The notes below the pieces were generated by a model that made no database searches, was not told where the DNA came from, and saw only the letters and a program-made list of their open reading frames with translations. A stretch of 64,000 nucleotides of DNA from Bacillus manliponensis (GTDB lineage Bacteria > Bacillota > Bacilli > Bacillales > Bacillaceae_G), in contig NZ_JOTN01000004.1 of assembly GCF_000712595.1 (NCBI RefSeq), positions 1 through 64,000 on the forward strand, in the 5' to 3' direction. Position numbers and translations under genes: made by a program. This document shows, piece after piece, positions 26,073 through 36,738 of the stretch (position 1 is its first letter; every line of letters starts with the position of its first letter).

Positions 26073-26927
26073 ATGGAACATATTTTAGAAATTCAACATT
26101 TACAAAAATCATATACTGGTTCTCGTTTTGCGCTAAAGGATGTTTCCTTTTCAGTACCATACGGATCTATTGTAGGTTTCATTGGTGAGAACGGTGCAGG
26201 AAAGACTACGACGATGGGAACGATAATTGGTGGGCTGAAAAAAGATAGTGGATCTATTAAAATCTTTGGGGAGGAAATAGATAATAAGATTGCGCATAGG
26301 GAGGATATCGGTGTTGTATTTGACGATATGAACTTCTCTGGCAGTTTAGATATACAGAAACTAGCAAAGGTTATGAAGAATATTTATAAGAAGTGGAATG
26401 AAGAGAAGTTCTTTCATTACATATGTGAGTTTTCCCTTCCGCAAAGTCAAAGGATAAAAAGTTTCTCTCGTGGTATGTCAATGAAACTTTCAATAGCAGT
26501 TGCGCTTTCTCATGAACCAAAATTATTAATTTTAGACGAAGCAACATCAGGATTGGATCCAATTGTAAGGGAAGAAATATTAGATGTGTTTTTACAGTTT
26601 GTCCAAGACAAAAAACATGCAATTTTGCTATCGTCACATATTATAAGTGATATTCAAAAAGTTGCTGATCATCTTGTATTTATTAAAAAAGGTGAGGTTA
26701 TTTTAAAAGTAGATAAAGAAGAGTTATTACAGAACTATGGCATTGTAACATGTGATGAAAAGGAGTTGCATGAATTAGATCACCTTGCTGTTACTACATA
26801 TAAAAAGAACGGAGAACACGTTGAAGTGCTCGTGTCGAATAGACATAGTATTCCAGATGGAGTTACGATGAGGAACGTTTCAATTGATGATATGACGATG
26901 CTATTGTTGAAAGGAGAAAAGCGATGA
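26073..26927 (+). CDS. ABC transporter ATP-binding protein
   Basis: 284 residues from ATG 26073 (GGAGGAG upstream). Walker A GENGAGKTTT, Q-loop replaced by the VFDDMNF region, signature FSRGMSMKLSIAVAL, Walker B LLILDEATSGLD and the H-loop SSHI are all present, so it should be active. A C-terminal tail of about 70 residues follows, as in ABC-2 exporters of the YtrB/BcrA type. It overlaps its permease gene by ATGA. Likely exports or gives resistance to a peptide or lipid-like compound. The kinase/regulator pair downstream may control or sense the same compound. Confidence 0.88.
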   Translation: MEHILEIQHLQKSYTGSRFALKDVSFSVPYGSIVGFIGENGAGKTTTMGTIIGGLKKDSGSIKIFGEEIDNKIAHREDIGVVFDDMNFSGSLDIQKLAKVMKNIYKKWNEEKFFHYICEFSLPQSQRIKSFSRGMSMKLSIAVALSHEPKLLILDEATSGLDPIVREEILDVFLQFVQDKKHAILLSSHIISDIQKVADHLVFIKKGEVILKVDKEELLQNYGIVTCDEKELHELDHLAVTTYKKNGEHVEVLVSNRHSIPDGVTMRNVSIDDMTMLLLKGEKR

Positions 26928-27559
26928 AAGGGCTTGTTTTAAATAATTTTTATTCCATTAGAGAAAGTATGATGCTAGCTTGTATTCTAGCTATTGTAGG
27001 TGATGCGATTTTAATTTCAACTGGAAATCAAACGGCATTAAGGTTAGCTTTCTTTTTGCCGATAGCACTCATGACAGTTGGTGCATTTGAAGTATTAAAG
27101 CAAGATAGTCAATCCGGATGGGACAAGTTTGAATCTATTCTTCCGTTAAAAAGACAACAAGTCGTTCAAAGTAAATATGTCACGTTTTTGCTTATGCTTT
27201 TGTTCAGCGTTGTTGTAACAATTGGAATTTTTATCGTAAGTTCCATATTTGTGACCTTTTCTGAAGGACTAATTGTACATGCGCTATTTCGAGCGATAGG
27301 AATTGTACTTTGCGTAGCTTCGGTTACTTATTCATTAACTTACATACTTGGGGGAGACAAATCAGAAGTAATTCGAATCGTTAGTATTATTTTTGCTTTT
27401 TCCATGTTTGGAGGTATTTCTTTTTTACAAAAGATGATAGTAGGAGAAATAGAAGGTTTTGATCAATTATTTTCGGTGAATTTTTTATTTGTATCATTTG
27501 TCATTTTCATTCTTTCATATTTTATATCGGTAAGCGCATATAAAAGGAAGGAATTTTAA
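26924..27559 (+). CDS. ABC-2 type transporter permease
   Basis: 211 residues, six probable membrane helices, starting MKGLVLNNFYSIRESMMLA and with the conserved QSGWDKFESILPLKRQQVV segment after the second helix seen in ABC-2 (ABC2_membrane_5) permeases. It ends KRKEF. Start codon overlaps the ATPase stop (ATGA), so the two form one exporter. The operon stops here or continues through a 27-codon micro-ORF to the sensor kinase; no terminator is seen in between. Confidence 0.82.
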   Translation: MKGLVLNNFYSIRESMMLACILAIVGDAILISTGNQTALRLAFFLPIALMTVGAFEVLKQDSQSGWDKFESILPLKRQQVVQSKYVTFLLMLLFSVVVTIGIFIVSSIFVTFSEGLIVHALFRAIGIVLCVASVTYSLTYILGGDKSEVIRIVSIIFAFSMFGGISFLQKMIVGEIEGFDQLFSVNFLFVSFVIFILSYFISVSAYKRKEF

Positions 27560-27561
27560 AG

Positions 27562-27645
27562 ATGGTTCATTACGAAAAGGCGTGGGTGGCAAATAGAGAA
27601 GGGATACACCCCACTCCGAGTCGCCACTCTCCGTTCCGTATATAA
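27562..27645 (+). CDS. Possible 27-residue peptide between exporter and kinase
   Basis: ATG 27562 lies 2 nt after the permease stop codon and is open for 27 codons (MVHYEKAWVANREG, then IHPTPSRHSPFRI). Ribosome binding site is weak (AAGGAAGGA lies inside the permease end, spacing about 9-14). The region also has a GC-rich inverted repeat, GTGGGTGGC / GCCAC. It may be a signalling peptide or only a structured leader. No Cys, so not a classic AgrD. Confidence 0.3.
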   Translation: MVHYEKAWVANREGIHPTPSRHSPFRI

Positions 27646-27798
27646 AAGATGAATTCTTTTCAAAAAATCAACTACAAGCTATGATGAACTAAAAAAATGA
27701 AGAGATTGAAGAAATAACCATATATTAAGTAGACGTAATATTTAGAAAAGAGATATACTTACCTTACATATCCTTTTATTGTCAAGGTGGAGAAGAGT

Positions 27799-29085
27799 AT
27801 GTCTACATTTGGTGTATTATTGGCACAGACTTTTATAACAATTGTCTCATTAAAAATCATTTCTGGTCACAAAAAAATCAATTTGTTAGAAATAATGATG
27901 CTCGTCGCAACTAGCATTCTTGCAACTATTGTTTATGAGGAATACGGTACGTACTCTGCAGGTATATTACTTGTATTCACTTATTGTATGAGTTACTACT
28001 ATGAAAAAGAAATGATACATGCATTATTGTATGCTTCGTATACTTTTATTATTTTACTCATTAGTGACCATGTTTCTTCTTATATAGATGTAATTATTTT
28101 TGGCTATCTTCCGAATTTGACAGATGTTCAAATGATTGTTCACCTGTTCGTTTGGGGAGTGTTAGGAATCTGTCTTTCTATTATCGTACATAAGTTGTTT
28201 CGGAAGTTAGATGTAATTAATCAGCAAGTAAAGCGGTTTATTACTTTTATTGGTCTTGTTACAGTGGTGATTTACTACACATTAATTTTTACTGCGGCTT
28301 CAATGGGCAATACATTTGAATTAATTCGATTAAATTTATTGTTCTTCTTTTTATATTTAATGCTTTTGATTTTTACGATTACGATCTATTCCCGACATGT
28401 AAAGAAGCAATTTGAAACAAAAAGAAAAGAAGAAGAGTATGATAGTTTGAAAAAATATACGAGCGAAATAGAAATGCAGTACCAAAATATGAGGAAATTT
28501 CGGCACGATTATCAAAATATTCTTCTATCGATTGAAATGTTTATTTTAGAGAAAGATGTAGAAGGGTTAAAAAAGTATTATGAGGAAGTTTTGAAACCAA
28601 CATCTATCTATTTGGACGAAAACAACTTTAAGTTAGAAAACTTAAGCAAAATAAAAATAAAAGAATTAAAAAGTATATTTGCTTCTAAGTTAATGTTAGC
28701 ACAAGAGTTAGGGATTAACGCAAAGTTTGAAGCGAATGAATCAATTGAAAAACTTCCAATCGATTCATTTGCTTTAATCACATCTGTAGGTATTTTACTA
28801 GATAATGCAATTGAAGAATTGGAGCATATAGAAAATGGTGAGTTATTAACGGGTGTGATTACAGATGAAGGAAACATTTCAATTGTCATTCAAAACACGT
28901 GTAGACCTGATGTTCCAAAGTTATATTTACTAAAACAGGCAGGGTTTTCTACAAAAGGAGAAGGTAGAGGATTAGGGTTAAATAATCTGCATGAATTATT
29001 ATCCCCTCTAGATAATGTTACGACTGAAACGATGGTGCGAGAGCATCTATTTGTTCAAAAAATTCATATTCAGCTGGAGGATTAA
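27799..29085 (+). CDS. AgrC/HPK10-type sensor histidine kinase
   Basis: 428 residues from ATG 27799 (AAGGTGG upstream; GTG 27787 overlaps that box). The N-terminal half has about six membrane helices, as in peptide-pheromone receptors. The kinase half has MRKFRHDYQNILLSIEMF (phospho-acceptor His in HDYxN), LLDNAIEELE (N box) and GEGRGLGLNNL (G box), the layout of HPK10 kinases such as AgrC and ComD. It is followed after 3 nt by its LytTR regulator. No AgrB protease or clear AgrD gene is in the window, so the ligand is unknown. Confidence 0.85.
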   Translation: MSTFGVLLAQTFITIVSLKIISGHKKINLLEIMMLVATSILATIVYEEYGTYSAGILLVFTYCMSYYYEKEMIHALLYASYTFIILLISDHVSSYIDVIIFGYLPNLTDVQMIVHLFVWGVLGICLSIIVHKLFRKLDVINQQVKRFITFIGLVTVVIYYTLIFTAASMGNTFELIRLNLLFFFLYLMLLIFTITIYSRHVKKQFETKRKEEEYDSLKKYTSEIEMQYQNMRKFRHDYQNILLSIEMFILEKDVEGLKKYYEEVLKPTSIYLDENNFKLENLSKIKIKELKSIFASKLMLAQELGINAKFEANESIEKLPIDSFALITSVGILLDNAIEELEHIENGELLTGVITDEGNISIVIQNTCRPDVPKLYLLKQAGFSTKGEGRGLGLNNLHELLSPLDNVTTETMVREHLFVQKIHIQLED

Positions 29086-29088
29086 TAT

Positions 29089-29811
29089 ATGCTGTTCGTG
29101 TATATTTGCGAAGATGATCGCATGCAAAGAGAGTATGTCGAAACGTGTGTGAAAAATTATATTATGATTGAGGAAGCAGATGCGAAATTGATGTTATCAA
29201 CAGGGAATCCTCATACGCTTATTGAAACGTTGCACACAAACATAGGTAATACAGGTCTATATTTCATTGATGTAAACTTGCAAACCGATATGAATGGATT
29301 GCAATTAGCATCTAAAATAAGAGATATGGACCCTACTGGTAAAATTGTATTCATTACAACACATAGTGAACTATCTTACATGACTTTTACTTATAAAATT
29401 GAAGCAATGGACTATATCATTAAAGGAAATACCGATGAATTAACAAGAAGAATTCGAGATTGTATGGAGGTAGCTTTAAAGCGATACGCGAGTGATCGAG
29501 CTGGAAAGCAACATACATTTCAATATAAAGTGGGGAGTACTATTCGAACGGTAAATTATACTGATATATATTTCTTCGAGTCATCTGTCATACCACATAA
29601 GATTATTATGCATCTTGAAGATACGCATATAGAGTTTTACGGAACGATGAAAGAGTTAGAAGACTTAGGAGAAGATTTTTGCCGGTGTCACAAATCTTTT
29701 GTTGTAAATAAAAATAATATTCAACATATCGATAAAGCAAACAAACAAGTTGTGATGAGAAATGGTGAGAGTTGTTTCGTTTCAATTCGAGGAATGCGAA
29801 ATTTAAAATGA
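29089..29811 (+). CDS. LytTR-family response regulator (AgrA-like)
   Basis: 240 residues. Receiver domain: acidic pocket ICEDD near the start, YFIDVNLQTDMNG with the phosphorylated Asp, and FITTHSELSYMTF. The C-terminal LytTR DNA-binding domain has YFFESS and FYGTMKELEDLGEDFCRCH, then SFVVNKNNI, all typical. GGAGG precedes the ATG. It should bind direct repeats near its targets; the neighbouring exporter is a plausible one. The stop overlaps the ATG of a 47-residue membrane peptide gene. Confidence 0.88.
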   Translation: MLFVYICEDDRMQREYVETCVKNYIMIEEADAKLMLSTGNPHTLIETLHTNIGNTGLYFIDVNLQTDMNGLQLASKIRDMDPTGKIVFITTHSELSYMTFTYKIEAMDYIIKGNTDELTRRIRDCMEVALKRYASDRAGKQHTFQYKVGSTIRTVNYTDIYFFESSVIPHKIIMHLEDTHIEFYGTMKELEDLGEDFCRCHKSFVVNKNNIQHIDKANKQVVMRNGESCFVSIRGMRNLK

Positions 29812-29951
29812 ACAAATTTGATATCTTTTTAAAATTAACGATAACCGTGTTGTTAGGCATCATGACAATCGCTTTGCTTCAAATTAATAAAACACTGCAA
29901 AACATGGTAGAAATTTTAGGTGGGTTAGTTAATGAGATTGGCAGATTTTAA
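29808..29951 (+). CDS. 47-residue membrane peptide coupled to the response regulator
   Basis: ATG overlaps the regulator TGA (ATGA). The peptide has a short N-terminus (MNKFDIFLK), one hydrophobic helix (LTITVLLGIMTIALLQI) and an amphipathic tail (NKTLQNMVEILGGLVNEIGRF). No Cys, so it cannot make an AgrD-type thiolactone. It might modulate the kinase or be the exported product of the upstream ABC transporter. The translational coupling supports that it is real. Confidence 0.55.
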   Translation: MNKFDIFLKLTITVLLGIMTIALLQINKTLQNMVEILGGLVNEIGRF

Positions 29952-29970
29952 TACTTCTAAGGTGATTTTA

Positions 29971-30166
29971 TATATAAATGCAAGTTGAAAAACGAACACA
30001 CTCCCTTCCTTTTCAGTAGAAGAGTGGATTCCTCCATGCGCAGTAGCGGTCAGTACCTTTTCCTACCGCGCGCCGAGTTACAACAAATGGATGAAGTGAG
30101 TGCGTTTGCCATTCTTATATACGTGGCAGATACTTTGGCGTGAAACGGTCAAGTTGGATATATATA
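29971..30166 (+). repeat. Intergenic repeat family B, copy 2
   Basis: Same order of blocks as copy 1, with CACTCCCTTCC...AGAAGAGTGGATTCCTCC, GCAGTAGCGGTCAG, CTACCGCGCGCC and the end GGTCAAGTTGGATATATA. It stands between the Agr-type operon and yhaL, filling 29952-30237. Confidence 0.8.
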
Positions 30167-30237
30167 GTCATAAATCTTATCCTCCCTTCATACAGTAAAA
30201 TTAACAAAGCTTGTCTATGAGAAAGGAAGATAAGGGA

Positions 30238-30444
30238 ATGGGAGTCGAATTTTTACCGTGGTGGATTTATCTTGTCATTATCGGCATTATTATTAGTGGC
30301 TATATGGTGCTTTATACTTCAAAACAAGAACAGGAAATTGATAATGAATTTATTGAAAAAGAAGGCGAAGTATATATGAAACGTTTGCAAGAAGAAAAGG
30401 AGCGCCGCCAGCAGGAGAAGGATGATCATTCTGTGCTTTTATAA
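30238..30444 (+). CDS. yhaL: YhaL, sporulation-associated small membrane protein
   Basis: 68 residues: MGVEFLPWWIYLVIIGIIIS starts with a Trp-rich turn and one membrane helix, then a charged coiled tail (KQEQEIDNEFIEKEGEVY, KRLQEEKERRQQEK). This matches B. subtilis YhaL, a sporulation protein encoded between yhaM and prsA. ATG 30238 has GGAAG 8 nt upstream; ATG 30217 is less well placed. In this window about 28 kb of other genes separate it from prsA. Confidence 0.8.
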   Translation: MGVEFLPWWIYLVIIGIIISGYMVLYTSKQEQEIDNEFIEKEGEVYMKRLQEEKERRQQEKDDHSVLL

Positions 30445-30452
30445 AATGAGGT

Positions 30453-30500
30453 AATAACCAGTTTGGATGTTGTATTGTCTGAGCTGGTTATTTTTATTTT
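30453..30500 (+). terminator. Terminator after yhaL
   Basis: AATAACCAG (30453-30461) and CTGGTTATT (30484-30492), then TTTATTTTTT. The following 30501-30809 stretch is AT-rich and I see nothing in it beyond the ribosome binding site of the next gene. Confidence 0.8.
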
Positions 30501-30809
30501 TTCTATAAAAATAAGATTAGCCTACTATGTGAAAAAACTTTTTCCTCAAATCACTTTCGAACTTATTGTCTATATATCTCTTTCCCTTTATATTTGTTAA
30601 GTACGAAAAAGAATATTGATACAAAATCATTTTTAAAGGATTGTCCTACATAGTAATAAAAGTTCGTAATACCACCTTCAAATCGGTTGTACCATGTAAG
30701 TTTCCTTTTCTTAATTATTATTTATCTCCATGGTATTTAAGATTTTCTCTAACTATATAGACATTCTCAATGATCAGATCAATTAATTTCCAACATAGGA
30801 GTGTCTTTT

Positions 30810-31667
30810 ATGAAAAAAATATTTTTATGCATATTTATATGGATGCTTTCACCTCATGTTATTTATGCACATCCAGGAAATACGGATGCCAATGGTGGGC
30901 ATACTTGCTGGACAAACTGCGAAGAGTGGGGTTTAGAGTATGGGGAGTATCATTTTCATGATGCTACGTACAAATCGTATGAGTATGAATATGATTATGA
31001 ACATAAGTATGAAGAAGGGTATAATAAAGGTTTTGACCTAGCATATAGTTATACTTCACAATGTGAAGAGGAATATGACTGGTGGTGGAAAGGTCATAAA
31101 GCTTTCGGTGAAGGTTATGAACAAGGGATAGAGGATGGTCATGAAGAAGGACTGTCAATTTGCTATGAAAATAGTCGTCAAGCAGGATCAAACAGGGGGT
31201 ACTCAGATTATGTTAATGACGATGGATATGACGATACCCCTTATAAAACATATGACTATGATTCGTATGAAGACGGATATGCAGAAGGATGGTCTACAGC
31301 GGAAAGTGAATGGGAAGAAGATATTTCTTTAAGTGATTCCGCGAGTGATAGTGATGATATCGATTCCGTTCTTGTTGATAGCTCCGTAGATCAAGAAGCG
31401 TTATTTGATGATGGTTATGAGGAAGGTTATGAGGCTGCTGGCTTAGATTATACATATGATGATTTTGAATCAGATTTAACAAAAGAAGAACAAAAATTTT
31501 ATCAAAAAGGATATTTTGCTGGCTATATAGAGGCTGGAAGTGGAACGGTTTGGGAGAAAATATACTATTATGTATTCCAAAAGTATATTTTGTTTACTAT
31601 TATAATTGGCGTATTATTGTGGTTAGGAAGCATTCTATTTATTACAAATAAAAAATCTAAAAAATAG
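30810..31667 (+). CDS. Secreted/anchored YHYH-type protein with EGYxxG repeats
   Basis: 285 residues. Signal peptide (MKKIFLCIFIWMLSPHVIYA), then HPGNTDANGGHTCWTNCEEW and GEYHFH, the YHYH-domain start with paired Cys and clustered His that could bind metal. The body has at least five copies of a short D/E-G-Y-x-x-G-x motif (EEGYNKGFD, GEGYEQGIEDG, EDGYAEGWS, DDGYEEGYE, QKGYFAGYI) separated by very acidic Tyr/Asp/Ser linkers. A membrane helix near the C-terminus and a basic tail (TNKKSKK) anchor it. GTG 30801 overlaps the AGGAG box, so ATG 30810 is used. Monocistronic. Confidence 0.7.
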   Translation: MKKIFLCIFIWMLSPHVIYAHPGNTDANGGHTCWTNCEEWGLEYGEYHFHDATYKSYEYEYDYEHKYEEGYNKGFDLAYSYTSQCEEEYDWWWKGHKAFGEGYEQGIEDGHEEGLSICYENSRQAGSNRGYSDYVNDDGYDDTPYKTYDYDSYEDGYAEGWSTAESEWEEDISLSDSASDSDDIDSVLVDSSVDQEALFDDGYEEGYEAAGLDYTYDDFESDLTKEEQKFYQKGYFAGYIEAGSGTVWEKIYYYVFQKYILFTIIIGVLLWLGSILFITNKKSKK

Positions 31668-31682
31668 AAGTGATAATGTGTT

Positions 31683-31719
31683 AAAGAAACTCTAAAGGCT
31701 AATTTTGGAGTTTCTTTTT
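31683..31719 (+). terminator. Terminator after the YHYH gene
   Basis: AAAGAAACTC (31683-31692) and GAGTTTCTTT (31708-31717) followed by T. Confidence 0.8.
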
Positions 31720-31781
31720 GTGTGAATTTATAACTAGAATGAAGCTAAATATTTTACTCAAATACATTTTTCAATTACACT

Positions 31782-31814
31782 AATAAACGTGGATAATAAA
31801 TATCCACGTTTATT
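31782..31814. promoter_or_regulatory. 14-bp inverted repeat in front of the Rrf2 gene
   Basis: AATAAACGTGGATA (31782-31795) and TATCCACGTTTATT (31801-31814) are perfect reverse complements around ATAAA. It ends 23 nt before the TTG start. Rrf2 regulators often repress their own promoters through such dyads, so an autoregulatory operator is likely. Confidence 0.6.
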
Positions 31815-31837
31815 TACATGTAAAAGAGGTAATTGCA

Positions 31838-32326
31838 TTGAAGATAAAAACTGGAGTAGAACAATCCGTATATACGTTAATGTTGTTACATATGTTGCCG
31901 AAAGGAGCGGTATTGCCTGGGGAAGCGATCAGTTGTCAGTTAGGAACTTCTCGTACGTATTCGTTAAAGTTGTTACGGAAGTTAGTGAATGCAAATTTAA
32001 TTTTGTCAATACCGGGTGTAAAAGGTGGTTACAGGCTGCATAAGAAGCCTGAAGATATTTCAGTATATGATGTGTATTTAGCGACAACAGATAATCAGTC
32101 GCTGTATGCACCAAGTGGTATTTTGAAAGATATGCTTGATTTGAATGAGGATGCTGGCTGTTGTTTGTTAATGGAGTTAATGGATGAGGCCGAAGTTGCG
32201 TGGACAGCTGTGTTGAAGCGGGCAACGATTGCATCTTTATATAAGAAAATGCAAGCACCTAAATATGAAGAGAAATTTACAGCTGTACAAAAAGCAATTC
32301 GCGAGAAAATGATTATGCAAAAATGA
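31838..32326 (+). CDS. Rrf2-family transcriptional regulator
   Basis: 162 residues, TTG start with AAAAGAGGT upstream. Winged helix: GVEQSVYTLMLLHMLPKG, GEAISCQLGTSRTYSLKLLR (recognition helix) and IPGVKGGYRLHKKPEDISVYDV, the Rrf2 wing. Only two neighbouring Cys (GCCLL) and no three-Cys cluster, so it is not an iron-sulfur type like NsrR/IscR. It precedes an LLM oxidoreductase gene by about 20 nt, the probable regulated partner. Confidence 0.88.
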   Translation: MKIKTGVEQSVYTLMLLHMLPKGAVLPGEAISCQLGTSRTYSLKLLRKLVNANLILSIPGVKGGYRLHKKPEDISVYDVYLATTDNQSLYAPSGILKDMLDLNEDAGCCLLMELMDEAEVAWTAVLKRATIASLYKKMQAPKYEEKFTAVQKAIREKMIMQK

Positions 32327-32348
32327 TATGAGAGCGGGAGGGTACATG

Positions 32349-33347
32349 ATGAAGTTAAGTTTATTGGATCAAGCACGTATTATGAGCGGAAAGACTGCGG
32401 TGGAAGCATTAAAAAATGCGGAAGAGTTGGCGGTTGTAGCGGATGAGTTAGGCTATCATCGCATGTGGATGGCAGAACATCATGGAATAGATGCTGTTGC
32501 GAGTTCAGCTCCTGAAGTGTCGATTGCTTATTTAGCTGCGAAGACAAAGAATATTCGCCTTGGAACGGGCGGGACGATGATGATGCATTATTCACCATTA
32601 AAGTTAGCGGAAGTATTTAAAACGCTTAGCGCGTATGCACCGGGGCGGATTGATTTTGGCGTTGGACGAGCACCTGGTGGAGACGGTCATTCTATTTATG
32701 CTTTATCTGAAGGGCGCGAGCCGAATTTAGATAATATGTATGAAAAGCTTGCGTATACATTGCAGTACATCAATGATGAAGTGCCAAATGATCGTTTATA
32801 CAATAAGACCGTTGCCATGCCATCTCAAATTGTATTACCGGAAGCTTGGTTGTTAGGTTCTTCTGGAAATAGCGCAATGCAAGCAGGACGTATGGGGATT
32901 GGTTATTCATTTGCACAATTTTTCACTGGCAGTATGACGGAAGATATTTTAGATTTATATAGAAGAAGCTTTACACCTACAGCATTTTTAGAAGAGCCAA
33001 ATATTATCGTAACTTATATGGTGACTGTAGCGGAGACGAAAGAAGAAGCGGAGTATGAGGCATTGCCAGGCGATATTTCACGTCTATGGTTAATGAAAGG
33101 AAACATAAGGCAAGCATTAACACCTGAAGAAGCACAAGAATATCCATTAACAGAAATAGATAAAATGACCATTCAACAATTTCGTCAAAGAAACTTACAC
33201 ATAGTTGGGGAAGCAAAAGAAGTTGCATCGATTCTACAGGAAGAACAGTTCATATATGGTTTTGATGAAGCGATGATTATGAGCGTACCGTATTCGCAAG
33301 AAAAACGCTTGGAAGGGCATCGCTTATTAGCGAAAGAATTATTGTAA
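32349..33347 (+). CDS. LLM class flavin-dependent oxidoreductase
   Basis: 332 residues of the luciferase-like monooxygenase family (FMN-dependent TIM barrel): LSLLDQARIMSG start, ADELGYHRMWMAEHHGID (the AEHH motif), NIRLGTGGTMMMHYSPLKLAE and GRIDFGVGRAPGG. Such proteins act on unknown small molecules with reduced FMN. The second of two adjacent ATGs is 7 nt after GGGAGG. It is cotranscribed with the Rrf2 regulator, so redox or electrophile control is plausible. Confidence 0.9.
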   Translation: MKLSLLDQARIMSGKTAVEALKNAEELAVVADELGYHRMWMAEHHGIDAVASSAPEVSIAYLAAKTKNIRLGTGGTMMMHYSPLKLAEVFKTLSAYAPGRIDFGVGRAPGGDGHSIYALSEGREPNLDNMYEKLAYTLQYINDEVPNDRLYNKTVAMPSQIVLPEAWLLGSSGNSAMQAGRMGIGYSFAQFFTGSMTEDILDLYRRSFTPTAFLEEPNIIVTYMVTVAETKEEAEYEALPGDISRLWLMKGNIRQALTPEEAQEYPLTEIDKMTIQQFRQRNLHIVGEAKEVASILQEEQFIYGFDEAMIMSVPYSQEKRLEGHRLLAKELL

Positions 33348-33499
33348 TGTAATAATGTAGGTACTTGCTTGTTCCATGTTTTTTACAATGTATGGTGGGT
33401 CCCGTTTTCCTATAAAAAAGAAAGCTTTTAGCTCTTTTCTTTTCCTTAAAAATGTGTAGTATTATAGGATGAAAAGGATTCGAAGGAAGGGAACGTTCT

Positions 33500-34060
33500 A
33501 TGGAATTTCATGAACAAAAAATATTACCAGCGGTTCGGCAAATTAAGGATTTAGAGAAATTATTATGTAGCCCTTTTGAATACATCGTTGTGTTAGACTT
33601 ACATGTGGCGCAGTTAAAAAGCGTGATTGCACTTGCGAAGCAGCATTGTAAAAAAGTATTTTTACATATTGATTTAATTCACGGCTTGCAAAGTGATGGG
33701 TATGCAACGGAATATGTTTGTCAGGAGTTTCGTCCGTACGGTGTGTTATCAACGAAATCGAGCGTGATTATGAAAGCGAAACAAAAAGGCGTTGTTGCGA
33801 TTCAACGTATTTTCTTAATTGACTCAAGTGCAATGGAGAAAAGTTGTAATTTACTGGAGAAAACACAGCCAGATTATATTGAAGTACTTCCTGGTGCGTT
33901 AACGGAAGTTATTACAGAAATGAAAACGAGGACAGGTATTCCGATTTTAGCGGGTGGTTTCATTCGTACAGTAGATGATGTTGAAAAGGCGCTAGGAGCG
34001 GGTGCAACGGCAATTACAACGTCAAAGAAAGAGCTGTGGAAATATTACGAAAAAAGTTGA
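33500..34060 (+). CDS. glpP: GlpP, glycerol-3-phosphate-responsive antiterminator
   Basis: 186 residues. GlpP-family features: VVLDLHVAQLKSVIALAK, FLHIDLIHGLQSDGYA, GVLSTKSSVIMKAKQKG and IPILAGGFIRTVDDVEKAL, a TIM-barrel-like fold that binds glycerol-3-phosphate. It then binds leader RNAs and prevents termination ahead of glpFK and glpD. GGAAGG precedes the ATG. Directly upstream of glpF with its own TATTATAGG-type promoter region. Both leader terminators it should act on are visible here. Confidence 0.93.
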   Translation: MEFHEQKILPAVRQIKDLEKLLCSPFEYIVVLDLHVAQLKSVIALAKQHCKKVFLHIDLIHGLQSDGYATEYVCQEFRPYGVLSTKSSVIMKAKQKGVVAIQRIFLIDSSAMEKSCNLLEKTQPDYIEVLPGALTEVITEMKTRTGIPILAGGFIRTVDDVEKALGAGATAITTSKKELWKYYEKS

Positions 34061-34079
34061 ACAAAATGTGAAAAAGCGA

Positions 34080-34108
34080 TTGACACCGCTTTCACAAACG
34101 GTTAACAT
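34080..34108 (+). promoter_or_regulatory. glpF promoter with overlapping cre-like site
   Basis: TTGACA (34080-34085), 17-bp spacer, TAACAT (34103-34108). TGACACCGCTTTCA (34081-34094) fits the CcpA cre consensus with one mismatch and overlaps the -35 box and spacer, so glucose repression is likely. CcpA control of glpFK is established in B. subtilis. Confidence 0.7.
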
Positions 34109-34143
34109 TATAGACAAGTTAATAAACGTGACGGAGAAAAGAA

Positions 34144-34209
34144 GAGATCCACATTTCATTGTTTCTATATAATTATAGAAGCATATGCGAGTGGGTCTTT
34201 TTCTTTTTT
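34144..34209 (+). terminator. GlpP-controlled leader terminator of glpF-glpK
   Basis: AGATCCAC (34144-34151) pairs with GTGGGTCT (34191-34198, one G-U) enclosing an inner stem TTCTATA/TATAGAA, followed by TTTTTCTTTTTT. It sits between the promoter and glpF, the position of the antitermination target. Confidence 0.8.
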
Positions 34210-34281
34210 GAAAAGTGAATGGCCATTCGTTTTCACTCCATCTTAATGAAAGCGTTTAATTTGATTATGGAGGGATTTTAT

Positions 34282-36607
<2,326 letters not shown>

Positions 36608-36658
36608 TCATAAATAGTGTTATAATGATGGTAAGTTAATAAATCGGTAGGAGATTTG

Positions 36659-36717
36659 GAGAGACCACAGCGCACTATGGAAGCGATTCTATAGTGATGT
36701 TTGTGGTCTCTTTTTTG
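36659..36717 (+). terminator. GlpP-controlled leader terminator of glpD
   Basis: AGAGACCAC (36660-36668) pairs with GTGGTCTCT (36703-36711) with an inner CACTAT/ATAGTG stem, followed by TTTTTT. A TATAAT box at 36621-36626 upstream gives glpD its own promoter. Same design as the glpF leader. Confidence 0.82.
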
Positions 36718-36738
36718 TACTTTAAGGGAGGAATTACC

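Noticed and set aside
29808-29951. 47-residue gene as AgrD pheromone precursor
   Set aside because: No Cys or Ser in a position for a thiolactone/lactone ring and no AgrB in the window.
34144-34209. glpF leader as a riboswitch
   Set aside because: Structure is a simple terminator and a GlpP protein gene lies directly upstream, so protein-mediated antitermination is the better reading.
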